A stretch of DNA of 64,000 bases from Enterobacter ludwigii. Lineage in GTDB: Bacteria; Pseudomonadota; Gammaproteobacteria; Enterobacterales; Enterobacteriaceae. Each line of letters opens with the position of its first letter. Position 1 is the stretch's first letter. The position numbers and the translations under genes were made by a program. Of this stretch, positions 1 through 11,457 are shown in pieces. The DNA lies in assembly GCF_001750725.1 (NCBI RefSeq), contig NZ_CP017279.1, positions 4,216,001-4,280,000 of the forward strand, written 5' to 3'. Under the pieces are notes generated by a model. That model saw nothing but the letters and a program-made list of their open reading frames with translations. It had not been told where the DNA came from and did not search any database.

Positions 1-372
1 TTTGGGGCGGCTAAAAACCTCAGCACGTTTGCCACGCAAGGCGCCGGGTGTCAGGTTGATCCGCATTTAAAAGCATTATCACAGGCCATGCATGCGGCGG
101 GTAAACCGCAGGGCTTTATCTGTATCGCTCCGGCCATGCTTCCGACAATTTTTGATTTCCCGCTGCGCCTGACCATCGGGACCGATATTGATACAGCGGA
201 AATCATCGAGGAGATGGGAGGCGAGCATATCCCTTGTCCGGTGGATGACATTGTGGTGGATGAAGACAATAAAATCGTCACCACACCCGCGTATATGCTG
301 GCGCAGACTATCGCGGAAGCCGCTTCAGGCATTGAAAAGCTGGTGGCCAGAGTGCTGGTGCTGACTGAATGA
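1..372 (+). CDS. elbB: Glyoxalase/DJ-1-like protein ElbB, 5' end outside window
   Basis: The reading frame is open from base 1 ([17 protein letters not shown]...) and ends at 372, giving the C-terminal 123 residues of a protein that is about 217 residues in E. coli. The visible part matches the end of ElbB, a DJ-1/PfpI superfamily protein reported to have weak glyoxalase activity. The catalytic cysteine region lies mostly upstream of the window. The stop overlaps the mtgA start by 4 bases (ATGA), so the two genes are translationally coupled, as in E. coli. The start at base 88 is an internal Met, not the real start. Confidence 0.93.
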   Translation, partial: FGAAKNLSTFATQGAGCQVDPHLKALSQAMHAAGKPQGFICIAPAMLPTIFDFPLRLTIGTDIDTAEIIEEMGGEHIPCPVDDIVVDEDNKIVTTPAYMLAQTIAEAASGIEKLVARVLVLTE

Positions 373-1094
373 GGCGTCAATTCGCCGCAGGCGCCTGGGT
401 AAAACGTATTCTTTGGCGTGCCGTGCTGGTGCTGGCGGTGTTCTGGGGCGGCGGACTGGCATTATTCAGCATTCTGCCGGTTCCGTTTTCTGCCGTGATG
501 GTTGAGCGTCAGCTGAGCGCGTGGTTCACCGGTGACTTCAGCTATGTTGCCCACTCTGACTGGGTGAGCACAGATGAAATCTCCCCGTGGATGGGGCTGG
601 CGGTGATAGCGGCGGAGGATCAGAAATTCCCGGAGCACTGGGGGTTTGACGTGGCGGCAATCGAGAAAGCGCTCGCCCATAACGAACGCCATGAAAACCG
701 CGTGCGCGGCGCATCGACGCTGTCACAACAGACGGCCAAAAACCTGTTTTTGTGGGATGGCCGTAGCTGGGTGCGAAAAGGGCTGGAAGCCGGATTGACC
801 CTGGGGATGGAAACGGTCTGGAGCAAGAAACGTATTCTGACGGTCTATCTGAACATTGCCGAGTTTGGTGATGGCGTGTTTGGTGTCGAAGCCGCGTCGC
901 AGAGATATTTCAATAAACCTGCCAGCCGGCTGAGCCTCTCTGAAGCTGCGCTGTTGGCCGCGGTCTTGCCTAACCCAATTCGCTTTAAGGCTGATGCCCC
1001 CTCAGGCTATGTGCGAAACCGACAGGCGTGGATCATGCGCCAGATGCGGCAGCTGGGAGGAGAAGGGTTTATGGCGAGAAATAAATTGATGTAA
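369..1094 (+). CDS. mtgA: Monofunctional peptidoglycan glycosyltransferase
   Basis: 241 residues, close to E. coli MtgA (242). One N-terminal membrane anchor (about residues 13-35) is followed by a periplasmic GT51 glycosyltransferase domain. The family motifs are visible: [12 protein letters not shown], containing the catalytic Glu, and [14 protein letters not shown]. The enzyme polymerises lipid II into glycan strands without a transpeptidase domain. It overlaps elbB by 4 bases. A palindrome follows the stop directly and separates it from the convergent npr. Confidence 0.96.
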   Translation: MRRQFAAGAWVKRILWRAVLVLAVFWGGGLALFSILPVPFSAVMVERQLSAWFTGDFSYVAHSDWVSTDEISPWMGLAVIAAEDQKFPEHWGFDVAAIEKALAHNERHENRVRGASTLSQQTAKNLFLWDGRSWVRKGLEAGLTLGMETVWSKKRILTVYLNIAEFGDGVFGVEAASQRYFNKPASRLSLSEAALLAAVLPNPIRFKADAPSGYVRNRQAWIMRQMRQLGGEGFMARNKLM

Positions 1095-1120
1095 GGCGGG
1101 TAAGCGTAGCGCTACCCGCC
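1095..1120. repeat. REP-like palindrome between mtgA and npr
   Basis: Arms GGCGGGTA and TACCCGCC (8 bp perfect), with an inner GCG/CGC pairing and one bulge, lie directly after the mtgA stop. It resembles the GC-rich repetitive extragenic palindromes of Enterobacter-type genomes (compare 35555-35581) and could act as a hairpin for both convergent genes. There is no T-tract. Confidence 0.5.
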
Positions 1121-1132
1121 ATGAAAGAGGCG

Positions 1133-1405
1133 TTAGTCTTCGTCAAACCCGGCGTTAAACAGCGCAATCACCGCCGCCAGCGCTTCCTCTTCCTGTGGAC
1201 CGGTAGCTTCTACTTCAATCTGGCGGCCTTTGGCGGAGTCCAGCATCAGTAGCGCAATTACGCTGTTCGCTTCCGCCTCGGTACCTTCATCGTTACGCAG
1301 CAGAACTTCTGCATCGAAACCCTGCATCAGCTCAAACAGTTTCATCGCCGGACGTGCATGCATGCCCAGCTTATTGGTGATCTCAACGGTTTGTTTTACG
1401 GTCAT
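1133..1405 (-). CDS. ptsO: Phosphocarrier protein NPr of the nitrogen PTS
   Basis: 90 residues, the same as E. coli NPr (also called npr). The HPr-family active site GMHARPA places the phosphorylated histidine at His16; the regulatory Ser46 site of Gram-positive HPr is not expected here. NPr passes phosphate from EI-Ntr (PtsP) to EIIA-Ntr (ptsN, two genes upstream). It is the last gene of the rpoN operon and overlaps rapZ by 4 bases, implying coupled translation. Confidence 0.97.
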   Translation of the reverse strand: MTVKQTVEITNKLGMHARPAMKLFELMQGFDAEVLLRNDEGTEAEANSVIALLMLDSAKGRQIEVEATGPQEEEALAAVIALFNAGFDED

Positions 1406-2256
1406 GTTTTACGTTTTTCCAGCGTGCGATGACGGGACTGAACGTTCTTTCCGCGTGAACGGAAATAGTCGGCCAGCTGTTCGGCGATATAGACCGAACG
1501 ATGTTTACCGCCGGTACAGCCAATCGCTACGGTCAGGTAGCTACGGTTGTTTGTCTCCAGCATAGGTAACCATAGCTCAAGGTAGCTTCGCGTCTGGTAG
1601 ATAAAATTGTGAACTTCTGTGTGTCTGTCGAGGAAGGCCGCGACGGGCTTATCGAGACCGGTCATTGGACGCAGCTTCGGATCCCAGTGCGGGTTCGGCA
1701 GGAAGCGCACGTCGAAAACATAATCCGCATCGATAGGAATACCGTGCTTAAAGCCGAACGACTCGAACACCATCGTCAGTTCACGCTCGCGTTTGCCCAG
1801 TAAACGGGTACGCAGCATTTCCGCCAGCTCATGCACGGACATTTCGGACGTATCGACAATCAGGTCAGCACGGGAACGCAGCGGTTCCAGCAGATCGCTC
1901 TCTTCGTCGATAGCACTTTCCAGCGAGAGGTTCTTGCTGGAAAGCGGGTGCAAACGACGGGTATCGCTGTAGCGACGGATCAGAGTATTGCGGTCTGCAT
2001 CGAGGAACAGCAGCTGAGGCGAGAATGAATCAGGCAGGTTGCTCATTGCCTGTTCAAAGATTTCTGGCGATTCAGGCATGTTACGAACGTCGATACTGAC
2101 GGCGGCAGAGATTTGCCTCTCCGCAAGCGTGCGTGCCAGGTCGGGCAGCAGCACGACCGGCAGGTTATCTACGCAGTAAAACCCCATGTCTTCCAGCGCG
2201 CGCAGGGCCACGGATTTCCCGGACCCTGAACGGCCACTGACAATCATCAGCACCAT
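1402..2256 (-). CDS. rapZ: RNase adapter protein RapZ
   Basis: 284 residues, identical in length to E. coli RapZ (YhbJ). The N-terminal P-loop GRSGSGKS (residues 8-15) and the C-terminal RNA-binding half with GCTGGKHRS are both visible. RapZ binds the sRNAs GlmZ and GlmY and delivers GlmZ to RNase E, thereby controlling glmS and amino-sugar supply; this role is family knowledge. It sits between ptsN (45-base gap) and npr (4-base overlap) in the rpoN operon. Confidence 0.97.
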   Translation of the reverse strand: MVLMIVSGRSGSGKSVALRALEDMGFYCVDNLPVVLLPDLARTLAERQISAAVSIDVRNMPESPEIFEQAMSNLPDSFSPQLLFLDADRNTLIRRYSDTRRLHPLSSKNLSLESAIDEESDLLEPLRSRADLIVDTSEMSVHELAEMLRTRLLGKRERELTMVFESFGFKHGIPIDADYVFDVRFLPNPHWDPKLRPMTGLDKPVAAFLDRHTEVHNFIYQTRSYLELWLPMLETNNRSYLTVAIGCTGGKHRSVYIAEQLADYFRSRGKNVQSRHRTLEKRKT

Positions 2257-2301
2257 GTTCCGTTTCTCCTCAGGACAACAGATGTGAAGGCCATCTCCTG
2301 G

Positions 2302-2793
2302 TTATGCATCATCCTGATTGCCTTCTGCTTCAGTGATAATTTGATATAGCTCTTCATCACTTTGGGCTGCGCGCAGTCGACGGCAAATGGTTTTATCGGC
2401 CAGGCGTTTTGCGACCAGCGAAAGCGTATGCAAATGGGTTTTCGTCTGGTCGGCAGGCACCAGCAGCGCGAAGAGGAGATCGACGGGCTGATTATCGATG
2501 GCATCGAAGGCGATAGGCGTCTCCAGCTGCACAAACACACCGACGGCACGCAGGGTGTCCTCTTCCAGTTTGCCGTGCGGGATCGCGATGCCGTTGCCGA
2601 TGCCGGTACTGCCCATTTTTTCACGGGTCAGGATCGCTTCGAACACGACCTGCGGCGGCAGGCCCAGCTGTTTTGCGGCCAGTTCACTGATGATCTCCAG
2701 CGCACGTTTTTTGCTCTGGCAGTGAACAGCACTGCGCGTACATTCCTGGTTAAGGACATTGCTCAGTTGAAGAGCGGAATCGTTGTTCATCAT
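2302..2793 (-). CDS. ptsN: Nitrogen PTS enzyme EIIA-Ntr
   Basis: 163 residues, as in E. coli. It is a PTS EIIA type-2 domain with the active-site histidine at His73 in GIAIPHGKLEED. It receives phosphate from NPr and, rather than moving sugars, controls potassium transport (TrkA, KdpD) and other targets; this is known from E. coli. The start is chosen so that His73 keeps the family numbering. It lies 82 bases downstream of hpf with a strong hairpin between them. Confidence 0.97.
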   Translation of the reverse strand: MMNNDSALQLSNVLNQECTRSAVHCQSKKRALEIISELAAKQLGLPPQVVFEAILTREKMGSTGIGNGIAIPHGKLEEDTLRAVGVFVQLETPIAFDAIDNQPVDLLFALLVPADQTKTHLHTLSLVAKRLADKTICRRLRAAQSDEELYQIITEAEGNQDDA

Positions 2794-2822
2794 AATTTCA
2801 CCTAAGCGCTAACTGTACAAAC

Positions 2823-2847
2823 GGCCTGTTGTGTTTCACAACAGGCC
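2823..2847 (-). terminator. Hairpin between hpf and ptsN
   Basis: A perfect 11-bp inverted repeat (GGCCTGTTGTG / CACAACAGGCC) with a 3-base loop lies in the hpf-ptsN gap. On the minus strand it is followed by GTTTG rather than a full U-run, so it looks like a partial terminator or processing hairpin that lowers ptsN-rapZ-npr expression relative to rpoN-hpf. Confidence 0.5.
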
Positions 2848-2875
2848 TTCCTGCACCCGTTAACTGCCCGGACAA

Positions 2876-3163
2876 TTAGTGTTGTTTCAGTTTGTCTTTA
2901 TGTTTATTGAGCTGTCGTGCAAGCTTATCAATCAAGCCGTCGATAGCAGCGTACATGTCTTGCCCTTCCGCACTGGCATGGAGCTCACCCCCGTTGACAT
3001 GCAGGGTCGCATCCGAGATATGAGTCACTTTCTCCACTTTCAATACAACATAGACCTGGTTGATCCTTTCGAAATACTGCTCGAGTTTCGCGAATTTAGC
3101 ATTCACAAAATCACGTAAAGCCTCAGTAATCTCGACGTTATGTCCTGTGATATTGAGCTGCAT
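2876..3163 (-). CDS. hpf: Ribosome hibernation promoting factor HPF (short form)
   Basis: 95 residues starting MQLNITGHNVEITE, matching E. coli HPF. I chose the ATG at 3163 because it has a good ribosome binding site (AAGGAAG) and family alignment; an in-frame extension to 3247 would add 28 unrelated residues. HPF binds the 30S decoding site and stabilises 100S dimers in stationary phase. Its position directly after rpoN is conserved in gammaproteobacteria. Confidence 0.97.
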   Translation of the reverse strand: MQLNITGHNVEITEALRDFVNAKFAKLEQYFERINQVYVVLKVEKVTHISDATLHVNGGELHASAEGQDMYAAIDGLIDKLARQLNKHKDKLKQH

Positions 3164-3185
3164 AGTGTCTTCCTTATCGGTTGTG

Positions 3186-4619
3186 TCAGACCAGCTGTTT
3201 ACGCTGGTTAGACGGCGGAATGGATAAAGACTCTCGATACTTCGCAACAGTTCGGCGTGCCACCATAATACCCTGGTCGGACAGTATGGTGGTTAACTTA
3301 CTGTCGCTCAGTGGCTTCGCGGGGTTCTCCGCGGCGATCAACTTCTTCACCAGGGCGCGAATGGCCGTTGACGACGCTTCACCGCCGCCCTCGGTATTCA
3401 CATGGCTGGAGAAGAAATACTTAAGCTCAAAAATACCGCGTGGGCTGTGCAGATACTTCTGCGTGGTCACGCGGGAAATGGTTGATTCATGCATCTCGAC
3501 GGCCTGGGCGATATCCGCCAGCACCATCGGTTTCATATACTCTTCGCCCTGCTCAAAGAACGCCTGCTGCTGTTCGACAATACAGCGGCTTACGCGGAGC
3601 AGCGTATCATTTCGGCTCTCCAGACTTTTGATCAACCATCGCGCTTCCTGCAAATTGCTACGAATGTATTGATTATCGGAGTCGTTACGCACGCTGGTGC
3701 ACATGGAGGCATACTGCTGGTTGATTTGCAGGCGAGGGATGCTGTCTGAGTTCAGTTCAACGACCCAGCGGTCATTGTGTTTTCTGACCAGCACATCCGG
3801 GATGACGTACTCGGGTTCGCTGGTCTGAATGGACTGACCGGGGCGCGGATCGAGGGACTGAATCAGATTGACCGCCTCTTTCAGCACCTCTTCTTTCAGG
3901 CGCGTGACGCGCATCAGGCTGCGGAAATCGTGGTTGGCCAGAAGATCCAGATGGTCGCTGATGATCAAGCGGGCTTCATCAAGCCATGGCGTCTCTTTAC
4001 TGAACTGAGAAAGTTGGATAAGCAGGCAGTCGCGCAGATCTTTTGCGGCCACCCCAACCGGATCGAAACGCTGAATGCGCTTCAAAACGGCTTCTATCTC
4101 CTCGAGTTCAATCTCTTCGTCACCCATGCTTTCCAGAATTTCGTCCAGCGTGACGGTCAGATAACCGGTGTCATCCACGGCATCGACAATGGATGTCGCT
4201 ATCGCGCGGTCGGTATCGGAGAAGGGGGTAAGTTCCACCTGCCACATCAGGTAATCCTGCAGTGACTGGGTAGTTTCACCCTGATAAACCGGTAGCTCAT
4301 CGTCCTGGTAGTCTGCACGCGTACCGGAAGGGGTTCCGGCGGTGTAGATTTCATCCCAGCTGGCATCCAGCGGAAGCTCGTCCGGCATCTCTTTTTGTTC
4401 GAGCGCATCGGCGGTGTCGAGTGCTTCAGTATCCTGCGACTGCTGGGTATCTACCTCTTCATGAAGATCGGCTTGCTCCAGCAACGGATTGCTATCCAGC
4501 GCTTGCTGGAGCTCCTGCTGGAGTTCTAAGGTGGACAGTTGCAACAGGCGAATCGCCTGCTGTAGCTGCGGCGTCATCGCCAGTTGTTGGCTGAGCCGTA
4601 ATTGCAAACCTTGCTTCAT
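3186..4619 (-). CDS. rpoN: RNA polymerase sigma-54 factor
   Basis: 477 residues, as in E. coli. The glutamine-rich N-terminal activator-contact region ([20 protein letters not shown]) and an acidic middle region come first, then the core-binding part, and finally the RpoN box [10 protein letters not shown] at residues 454-463, which reads the -24 promoter element. Sigma-54 directs nitrogen and stress genes and requires AAA+ activators. It follows lptB by 47 bases and precedes hpf by 22. Confidence 0.98.
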   Translation of the reverse strand: MKQGLQLRLSQQLAMTPQLQQAIRLLQLSTLELQQELQQALDSNPLLEQADLHEEVDTQQSQDTEALDTADALEQKEMPDELPLDASWDEIYTAGTPSGTRADYQDDELPVYQGETTQSLQDYLMWQVELTPFSDTDRAIATSIVDAVDDTGYLTVTLDEILESMGDEEIELEEIEAVLKRIQRFDPVGVAAKDLRDCLLIQLSQFSKETPWLDEARLIISDHLDLLANHDFRSLMRVTRLKEEVLKEAVNLIQSLDPRPGQSIQTSEPEYVIPDVLVRKHNDRWVVELNSDSIPRLQINQQYASMCTSVRNDSDNQYIRSNLQEARWLIKSLESRNDTLLRVSRCIVEQQQAFFEQGEEYMKPMVLADIAQAVEMHESTISRVTTQKYLHSPRGIFELKYFFSSHVNTEGGGEASSTAIRALVKKLIAAENPAKPLSDSKLTTILSDQGIMVARRTVAKYRESLSIPPSNQRKQLV

Positions 4620-4666
4620 GTTCAGAGCATTTTTCTCCGGTTCGGCGTTACATTACCTCTACCCTA

Positions 4667-5392
4667 TCAGAGTCTGAAGTCTTCCCCAAGGTAGACACGC
4701 TTAACATGATCATCTTCGAGGATCTGCTGCGGCGTACCGTGGGCGATCAGATTGCCCTGGCTCACGATGTATGCGCGTTCGCACACGGCCAGCGTTTCAC
4801 GGACGTTATGGTCAGTGATCAGTACGCCAAGCCCGCTGTCGCGCAGATGCTCAATGATACGTTTAATGTCGATAACGGAGATCGGGTCAACGCCTGCAAA
4901 CGGTTCATCCAGAAGGATAAATTTCGGGTTTGCAGCCAGCGCACGTGCAATCTCAACGCGACGGCGTTCACCGCCGGACAGCGCCTGACCGAGGCTGTCG
5001 CGCAGATGTTCGATATGGAACTCTTCCATCAGCTCGTTAGCCCGGTCCTGACGCTGTTCGCTGGTCAGATCGTCACGAATTTGCAGGACGGCCATCAGGT
5101 TATCAAAGACGCTCAGGCGGCGGAAAATGGAGGCTTCCTGCGGCAGATAGCCGATACCGCGACGCGCACGCGCATGCAGCGGCAGAAGACTGATATCTTC
5201 ATCATCAATGACGATGTTGCCTGCATCGCGCGACACAATGCCAACGACCATGTAGAAGGTTGTGGTCTTGCCCGCACCGTTAGGGCCAAGCAGGCCTACA
5301 ATTTCGCCGGAGTTGACGGTCAGACTGACATCTTCTACGACACGGCGGCCCTTATAGGCCTTCGCGAGATTTTTTGCAGTTAATGTTGCCAT
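4667..5392 (-). CDS. lptB: LPS export ABC ATPase LptB
   Basis: 241 residues. Walker [10 protein letters not shown], signature [12 protein letters not shown] and Walker [13 protein letters not shown] are all visible. LptB forms the cytoplasmic ATPase dimer of LptB2FG, which extracts lipopolysaccharide from the inner membrane and pushes it onto the LptC-LptA bridge. It follows lptA after a 6-base gap in the kdsD-kdsC-lptCAB run. LptF and LptG are encoded elsewhere. Confidence 0.98.
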   Translation of the reverse strand: MATLTAKNLAKAYKGRRVVEDVSLTVNSGEIVGLLGPNGAGKTTTFYMVVGIVSRDAGNIVIDDEDISLLPLHARARRGIGYLPQEASIFRRLSVFDNLMAVLQIRDDLTSEQRQDRANELMEEFHIEHLRDSLGQALSGGERRRVEIARALAANPKFILLDEPFAGVDPISVIDIKRIIEHLRDSGLGVLITDHNVRETLAVCERAYIVSQGNLIAHGTPQQILEDDHVKRVYLGEDFRL

Positions 5393-5398
5393 AACGAA

Positions 5399-5953
5399 TT
5401 AGTTACTCTTCTTCTGTGCCGGGGCCTGACCCTTACCTTTGTCCTGCAGCTGCGACGGAACCAGCACGGTGGTTACGCGTTTGCCTTTCTCGCTGGAGGC
5501 CTGCATTTTTTGCTCTTTCACCAGATAGGTGATCTGGTCGCCGGTGATGTTGCTGTCCAGCTGTTCCAGATAAGCGTTACCGGTCAGGATGACCAGGTCC
5601 TTTGCCAGCTCATAGTGCATATGCGTGGCGCGGCCTTTCACGGGTTTGCCGTTATCCTGCATCTGGTAGAAGGTTGCCGGGTTGCCATAGCCATCAATGA
5701 TCTCTTTGCCTTGCTCGCCACCGGGACGGGTAACGACCACTTTGTCGGCGTTGATTTTGATGGTGCCCTGGGTCATGACGACGTTACCGGTAAAGGTAAC
5801 GACATTGCCTTGCATATCAAGCGACTGCGTGTCGGACTCGATATGGATAGGCTGGTCAGTATCGCCCGTTACAGCAAGCGCGGGAAGACTGGTCGCCAGC
5901 ATCGCACTGGCGATAATTACTTTAAGGCTGAGTTTGTTTGTTTTGAATTTCAT
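5399..5953 (-). CDS. lptA: Periplasmic LPS transport protein LptA
   Basis: 184 residues: a signal peptide (MKFKTNKLSLKVIIASAML..., cleaved near ALA-VTG) and the OstA beta-jellyroll that stacks into the periplasmic LPS bridge. I chose the ATG at 5953, which matches E. coli LptA; an upstream TTG at 5974 would add seven residues. The start lies inside lptC (32-base overlap), so translation is probably coupled. The C-terminus is lysine-rich. Confidence 0.96.
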   Translation of the reverse strand: MKFKTNKLSLKVIIASAMLATSLPALAVTGDTDQPIHIESDTQSLDMQGNVVTFTGNVVMTQGTIKINADKVVVTRPGGEQGKEIIDGYGNPATFYQMQDNGKPVKGRATHMHYELAKDLVILTGNAYLEQLDSNITGDQITYLVKEQKMQASSEKGKRVTTVLVPSQLQDKGKGQAPAQKKSN

Positions 5954-6497
5954 AGGAGGTTCTAACCTTTTCAATCAGCTCGGCGTTTTTGCTGCGTAAG
6001 TTCCCGCGCATTCTTAAACCGCTGGAATTAAATGTTGTGCCATACAGTGTGACCAGATCCTGCGACGTCACGTCCTGGGTCACGAGGTTGATCTGTGCAT
6101 TATCCGTCGTGATTTTGCGCAGTTGTGAGTCAGCGGTCAGGGCGTTGACTTCAACGTGGCCATACAGATAAAGCATACGGTCATTCGTCAGTTTTGCCCG
6201 GTCAGATTTAATCGACCACGTCGGCACTTTGTCTTTATCAAACGTGGTCATGACAGGCTGGGTAAACCACGAAATACCGTCATCTGAAAAATATTCAACA
6301 TGCTGGGCAATCAGGCGATAGTTCAGCGCACCTTCCGGGCTGTAGACCACGGTGTCACTGTGATCGCTTTTATAAGTTGGCTCGCTCGTATTGACCACTT
6401 CCGTCTGCGTATCGTCGCGATCGGCAAGGTTCACGCCAATCAATACCAGTGCGACAAGCGAAAGCAGAATGATAACCCAACGTCTGGTTTTACTCAT
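5922..6497 (-). CDS. lptC: LPS transport protein LptC
   Basis: 191 residues, the E. coli length. One N-terminal membrane helix (about residues 7-25) is followed by a periplasmic LptC/OstA-like jellyroll. LptC receives LPS from LptB2FG and passes it to LptA. It overlaps kdsC upstream by 4 bases and lptA downstream by 32 bases. Confidence 0.97.
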   Translation of the reverse strand: MSKTRRWVIILLSLVALVLIGVNLADRDDTQTEVVNTSEPTYKSDHSDTVVYSPEGALNYRLIAQHVEYFSDDGISWFTQPVMTTFDKDKVPTWSIKSDRAKLTNDRMLYLYGHVEVNALTADSQLRKITTDNAQINLVTQDVTSQDLVTLYGTTFNSSGLRMRGNLRSKNAELIEKVRTSYEIQNKQTQP

Positions 6498-7060
6498 ATC
6501 GATTGCCCTTTGGCCTCATCAAGCTTGCCCTGCGCCAGCAAAAGCAGATCGCAGACTTCACGTACGGCACCACGGCCACCGTTGATATGGGTGACATAGT
6601 CAGCGCGCGGGATCAGCAGCGGATGCGCATCGGCCACGGCGATACTCAGACCGACTTCAGCCATCACCGGCCAGTCAATCAGATCGTCCCCGACATAGGC
6701 CACGTTTTCCGGCGCGACGGCCAGTTTACCCAGTAAATCGTTGAACGCCGCCATCTTATCGGACTGACCCTGATACAGATGGGTAATGCCTAACGTTTCA
6801 CAACGGTCTTCTACCAGTTTAGCTTTCCGACCGGTGATGATGGCAACGTCGATGCCTGATGTGAGCGCACAACGAATACCGTAGCCATCGCGAACGTTAA
6901 ACGCTTTCAGCTCTTCACCATTATTGCCCATGTAAATCAGGCCATCAGAGAGTACCCCATCCACATCCAGGATGAGCAGGCGAATGTTTTCCGCCTTTGC
7001 CATCATATGGGTACTGACCGGACCATAACAGGTTGCAAGGGATGCACCCGCATTACTCAT
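6494..7060 (-). CDS. kdsC: 3-deoxy-D-manno-octulosonate 8-phosphate phosphatase
   Basis: 188 residues from the ATG at 7060, which has AAGGAT upstream and matches the E. coli start; an ATG at 7075 is an alternative. It is a HAD-superfamily phosphatase with the nucleophile motif LDVDGVLSDG and a distal GDDLIDWPVM motif. It hydrolyses Kdo-8-phosphate to Kdo, the inner sugar of LPS. Its neighbours kdsD and lptCAB place Kdo synthesis next to LPS export. Confidence 0.96.
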   Translation of the reverse strand: MSNAGASLATCYGPVSTHMMAKAENIRLLILDVDGVLSDGLIYMGNNGEELKAFNVRDGYGIRCALTSGIDVAIITGRKAKLVEDRCETLGITHLYQGQSDKMAAFNDLLGKLAVAPENVAYVGDDLIDWPVMAEVGLSIAVADAHPLLIPRADYVTHINGGRGAVREVCDLLLLAQGKLDEAKGQSI

Positions 7061-7074
7061 TGTCTTATCCTTCA

Positions 7075-8061
7075 TTACACTACGCCTGCGCGCAGCAGAT
7101 CATGCATATGTACCACACCCAGCAACTGGTCGCCATCGGCAACCATCACTGAGGTGATATGACGGGACTGCATCAGGTTCAGCACATCCACCGCCAGCGT
7201 GCCCGGACGAACACGGATACCGCCGGACGTCATCACATCAGCGATGCCCAGCGTGCGAACATCAACACCCATGTCGAACACGCGGCGCAGGTCGCCATCG
7301 GTGAAGATCCCCTGGATCTTCATCAGGTCGTCGCACACAACCGTCATACCCAGATTCTTGCGGGTGATCTCCAGCAGCGCATCGCGCAGGGAGGCCTCTT
7401 TACTGACGTGAGGGATCTCATCGCCAGTGTGCATAATATCGTTAACCCGAAGCAGAAGCTTACGCCCGAGCGCGCCACCTGGGTGGGAAAGCGCGAAATC
7501 TTCCGGGGTAAAACCGCGGGCTTCCAGCAACGCAACGGCAAGCGCATCGCCCATGACCAGCGCAGCGGTCGTGCTGGACGTTGGAGCAAGACCCAGCGGG
7601 CAGGCTTCTTTAGGCACTTTCACGCACAGGTGAATATCCGCCGCGCGCGCCATGCTACTTTCCGGGCGGCTGGTCATGCAAATAAGCGGAACCCGCAGCC
7701 GCTTCAGCACGGGGATCAGCGCCAGGATCTCATTAGACTCACCGGAGTTCGACAGCGCGATGACGATATCCTGCGGCGTTACCATGCCCAGATCGCCGTG
7801 CGCGGCTTCCCCCGGGTGTACAAAGAAGGAAGAGGTTCCGGTGCTGGCAAACGTTGCTGCCATTTTGCGCCCAATGTGACCGGACTTGCCCATGCCCATC
7901 ACCACGATTTTACCGGCACAGTAGAACATCTTCTCACATGCCAGACTAAAATCCTGATTAATGTACTGATCTAACTGCGCCAGACCTTCACGTTCAATCT
8001 CCAGAACCTCTTTGCCTGCTTTCTGAAAGTCAAAACCCGGCTGCAATTCTATTTGCGACAT
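7075..8061 (-). CDS. kdsD: Arabinose-5-phosphate isomerase KdsD
   Basis: 328 residues from the ATG at 8061, the same length as E. coli KdsD. An N-terminal SIS sugar-isomerase domain (about residues 40-180, with GMGKSGHIGRK and SNSGESNE) is followed by two CBS repeats. It converts ribulose-5-phosphate to arabinose-5-phosphate, the first step of Kdo synthesis. An in-frame extension to 8133 (24 residues) overlaps yrbG and is not family-like. Confidence 0.97.
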   Translation of the reverse strand: MSQIELQPGFDFQKAGKEVLEIEREGLAQLDQYINQDFSLACEKMFYCAGKIVVMGMGKSGHIGRKMAATFASTGTSSFFVHPGEAAHGDLGMVTPQDIVIALSNSGESNEILALIPVLKRLRVPLICMTSRPESSMARAADIHLCVKVPKEACPLGLAPTSSTTAALVMGDALAVALLEARGFTPEDFALSHPGGALGRKLLLRVNDIMHTGDEIPHVSKEASLRDALLEITRKNLGMTVVCDDLMKIQGIFTDGDLRRVFDMGVDVRTLGIADVMTSGGIRVRPGTLAVDVLNLMQSRHITSVMVADGDQLLGVVHMHDLLRAGVV

Positions 8062-8074
8062 AATGCGTTTCCGT

Positions 8075-9052
8075 TTACCCAGAGAGAAGAGGCGAAAGCC
8101 AGTACAGCATCGCCATCCATACGATAAATCCACCCGTCAGCAGCGCCCCTGCGCCTTTGCCGATCTGTCGTTGCCGCCGCCAGCAGAGCAGGGCAAAAAT
8201 GACGCTGACCAGCAACATCACCCCGTAATCGCGTGAGAATGCCAGGGGGTTAAAAGGCCCGGGCGTTATCAGGGCCGGCAGGCCCATCACGATGGCGATA
8301 TTAAAAATGTTTGAACCGATAATATTGCCTATGGCAATGTCATCTTCACCTTTACGTGCCCCTGCGATAGCGGTGGCCAGTTCCGGCAGACTGGTGCCAA
8401 TGGCAATGACCGTCAGGCCAATGGTGAGCTCACTCATGGCGAAATAGTTCGCCAGCACCGTGGCGTTATCGACGACCATGCGCGTGGCCATCGGCATGAT
8501 GATCAGCGCGACGCCGAGCCACAGCAGCGCTACAGGCAGCGTGCCTTCACGCGGGAGTTCGGCGACCTGCTCTCGCGTCAGGCTATCCTGGCCCTGTTTT
8601 TCTGCCAGACGGGCGATTTTAACACTATACAGCAGCCAGATAACGGCCAGCGCCAGCAAGAAAATGCCGTCACCGTAGCTCAGTACGCCATCATAAAATA
8701 CGCACCCTGCCAGCAGGCTTACGATTAACATTAGCGGCAATTCACGGCGCAGAACATCAGAATGCACGCGAAATGGATGGAGCAGGGCCGCAAGGCCAAG
8801 GATCAGTAAGATATTGACGATGTTGGAACCAATCGCGGTGCCGACGGCAAGGTCTAACTGACCGTGCAGTGATGCCGTGACAGAGACGATGATTTCAGGA
8901 AGCGAGGTTCCGACACTGACCACGGTCATCCCGATGACGACAGGCGGTACGCCAGTCAGGCGGCACAGGATAGATGCAGCAAATACCAAACGGTCAGCAC
9001 TGTAGACCACCAAAAGTAAACCAATTATTAACAGTGCTGTTGCTAAAAGCAT
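8075..9052 (-). CDS. yrbG: Inner membrane calcium/sodium:cation antiporter family protein
   Basis: 325 residues from the ATG at 9052, matching E. coli YrbG. It has about ten membrane helices in two halves, each with the alpha-repeat signature of the Na/Ca exchanger family (VGTSLPEIIVS near the N-terminus, IGTSLPELATAIAG in the second half). It is the first gene of the minus-strand kds/lpt run and diverges from mlaF. The transported ion is inferred from the family only. Confidence 0.93.
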   Translation of the reverse strand: MLLATALLIIGLLLVVYSADRLVFAASILCRLTGVPPVVIGMTVVSVGTSLPEIIVSVTASLHGQLDLAVGTAIGSNIVNILLILGLAALLHPFRVHSDVLRRELPLMLIVSLLAGCVFYDGVLSYGDGIFLLALAVIWLLYSVKIARLAEKQGQDSLTREQVAELPREGTLPVALLWLGVALIIMPMATRMVVDNATVLANYFAMSELTIGLTVIAIGTSLPELATAIAGARKGEDDIAIGNIIGSNIFNIAIVMGLPALITPGPFNPLAFSRDYGVMLLVSVIFALLCWRRQRQIGKGAGALLTGGFIVWMAMLYWLSPLLSG

Positions 9053-9283
9053 CAAAAGTCCTTTCTTCAGGTATACTCGTCGGTCCATCGCGCAGGAATG
9101 GAATGGCAGGACTGCATACAGTCTGAGGCGTAACGAATTCCTAATTTTGACTTTATGCGCCGGAAAAGTAAAACAAATGCCAGCTTTCGCTAACCTCAAC
9201 GGCTAATATTCTGTAAAAATGCTGAGTTTAGGGCTGATTCAGTCTGCATGCTTAACGTGAGCAGGGTAAGAAAGGAACCATAA

Positions 9284-10886
<1,603 letters not shown>

Positions 10887-10890
10887 GTTC

Positions 10891-11439
10891 ATGCAAACGA
10901 GAAAAAATGAAATTTGGGTCGGCGTGTTCCTGTTACTGGCGTTGCTGGCCGCGCTGTTTATCTGCCTGAGAGCGGCGGATATCACGTCTGTGCGCACCGA
11001 GCCGACTTATCGCATTTATGCGACCTTTGATAACATCGGCGGGCTGAAGGCGCGCTCGCCGGTACGTATAGGCGGGGTGGTCATCGGACGTGTCTCTGAC
11101 ATTACGCTTGATGAGAAAACCTATCTGCCGCGCGTGTCGATGGATATTGAAGAGCGTTACAACCATATCCCGGACACCAGCTCGCTTTCTATCCGCACGT
11201 CCGGCCTGTTGGGTGAGCAATATCTGGCGCTTAACGTCGGTTTTGAAGACCCGGAGCTGGGAACGACTATCCTTAAAGACGGTAGCGTAATCCAGGATAC
11301 GAAGTCCGCGATGGTACTGGAGGATATGATTGGTCAGTTCCTTTATAACAGTAAAGGAGATGATAAGAAGTCCGACGCTGCCCCGGCGCAGAGCGAAGAT
11401 CCTGCCAGTGTCGCACCGACACCAGGCACGACGAATTAA
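10891..11439 (+). CDS. mlaD: MCE-domain phospholipid-binding protein MlaD
   Basis: 182 residues from the ATG at 10891; an upstream in-frame start at 10876 overlaps mlaE. One N-terminal membrane helix is followed by a single MCE domain (YATFDNIGGLKARSPVRIGG onwards). MlaD forms the periplasmic hexameric ring that passes lipids between MlaE and MlaC. The acidic, low-complexity tail is variable in the family. Confidence 0.96.
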   Translation: MQTRKNEIWVGVFLLLALLAALFICLRAADITSVRTEPTYRIYATFDNIGGLKARSPVRIGGVVIGRVSDITLDEKTYLPRVSMDIEERYNHIPDTSSLSIRTSGLLGEQYLALNVGFEDPELGTTILKDGSVIQDTKSAMVLEDMIGQFLYNSKGDDKKSDAAPAQSEDPASVAPTPGTTN

Positions 11440-11457
11440 TTTCAGGAGAAGTCATTC

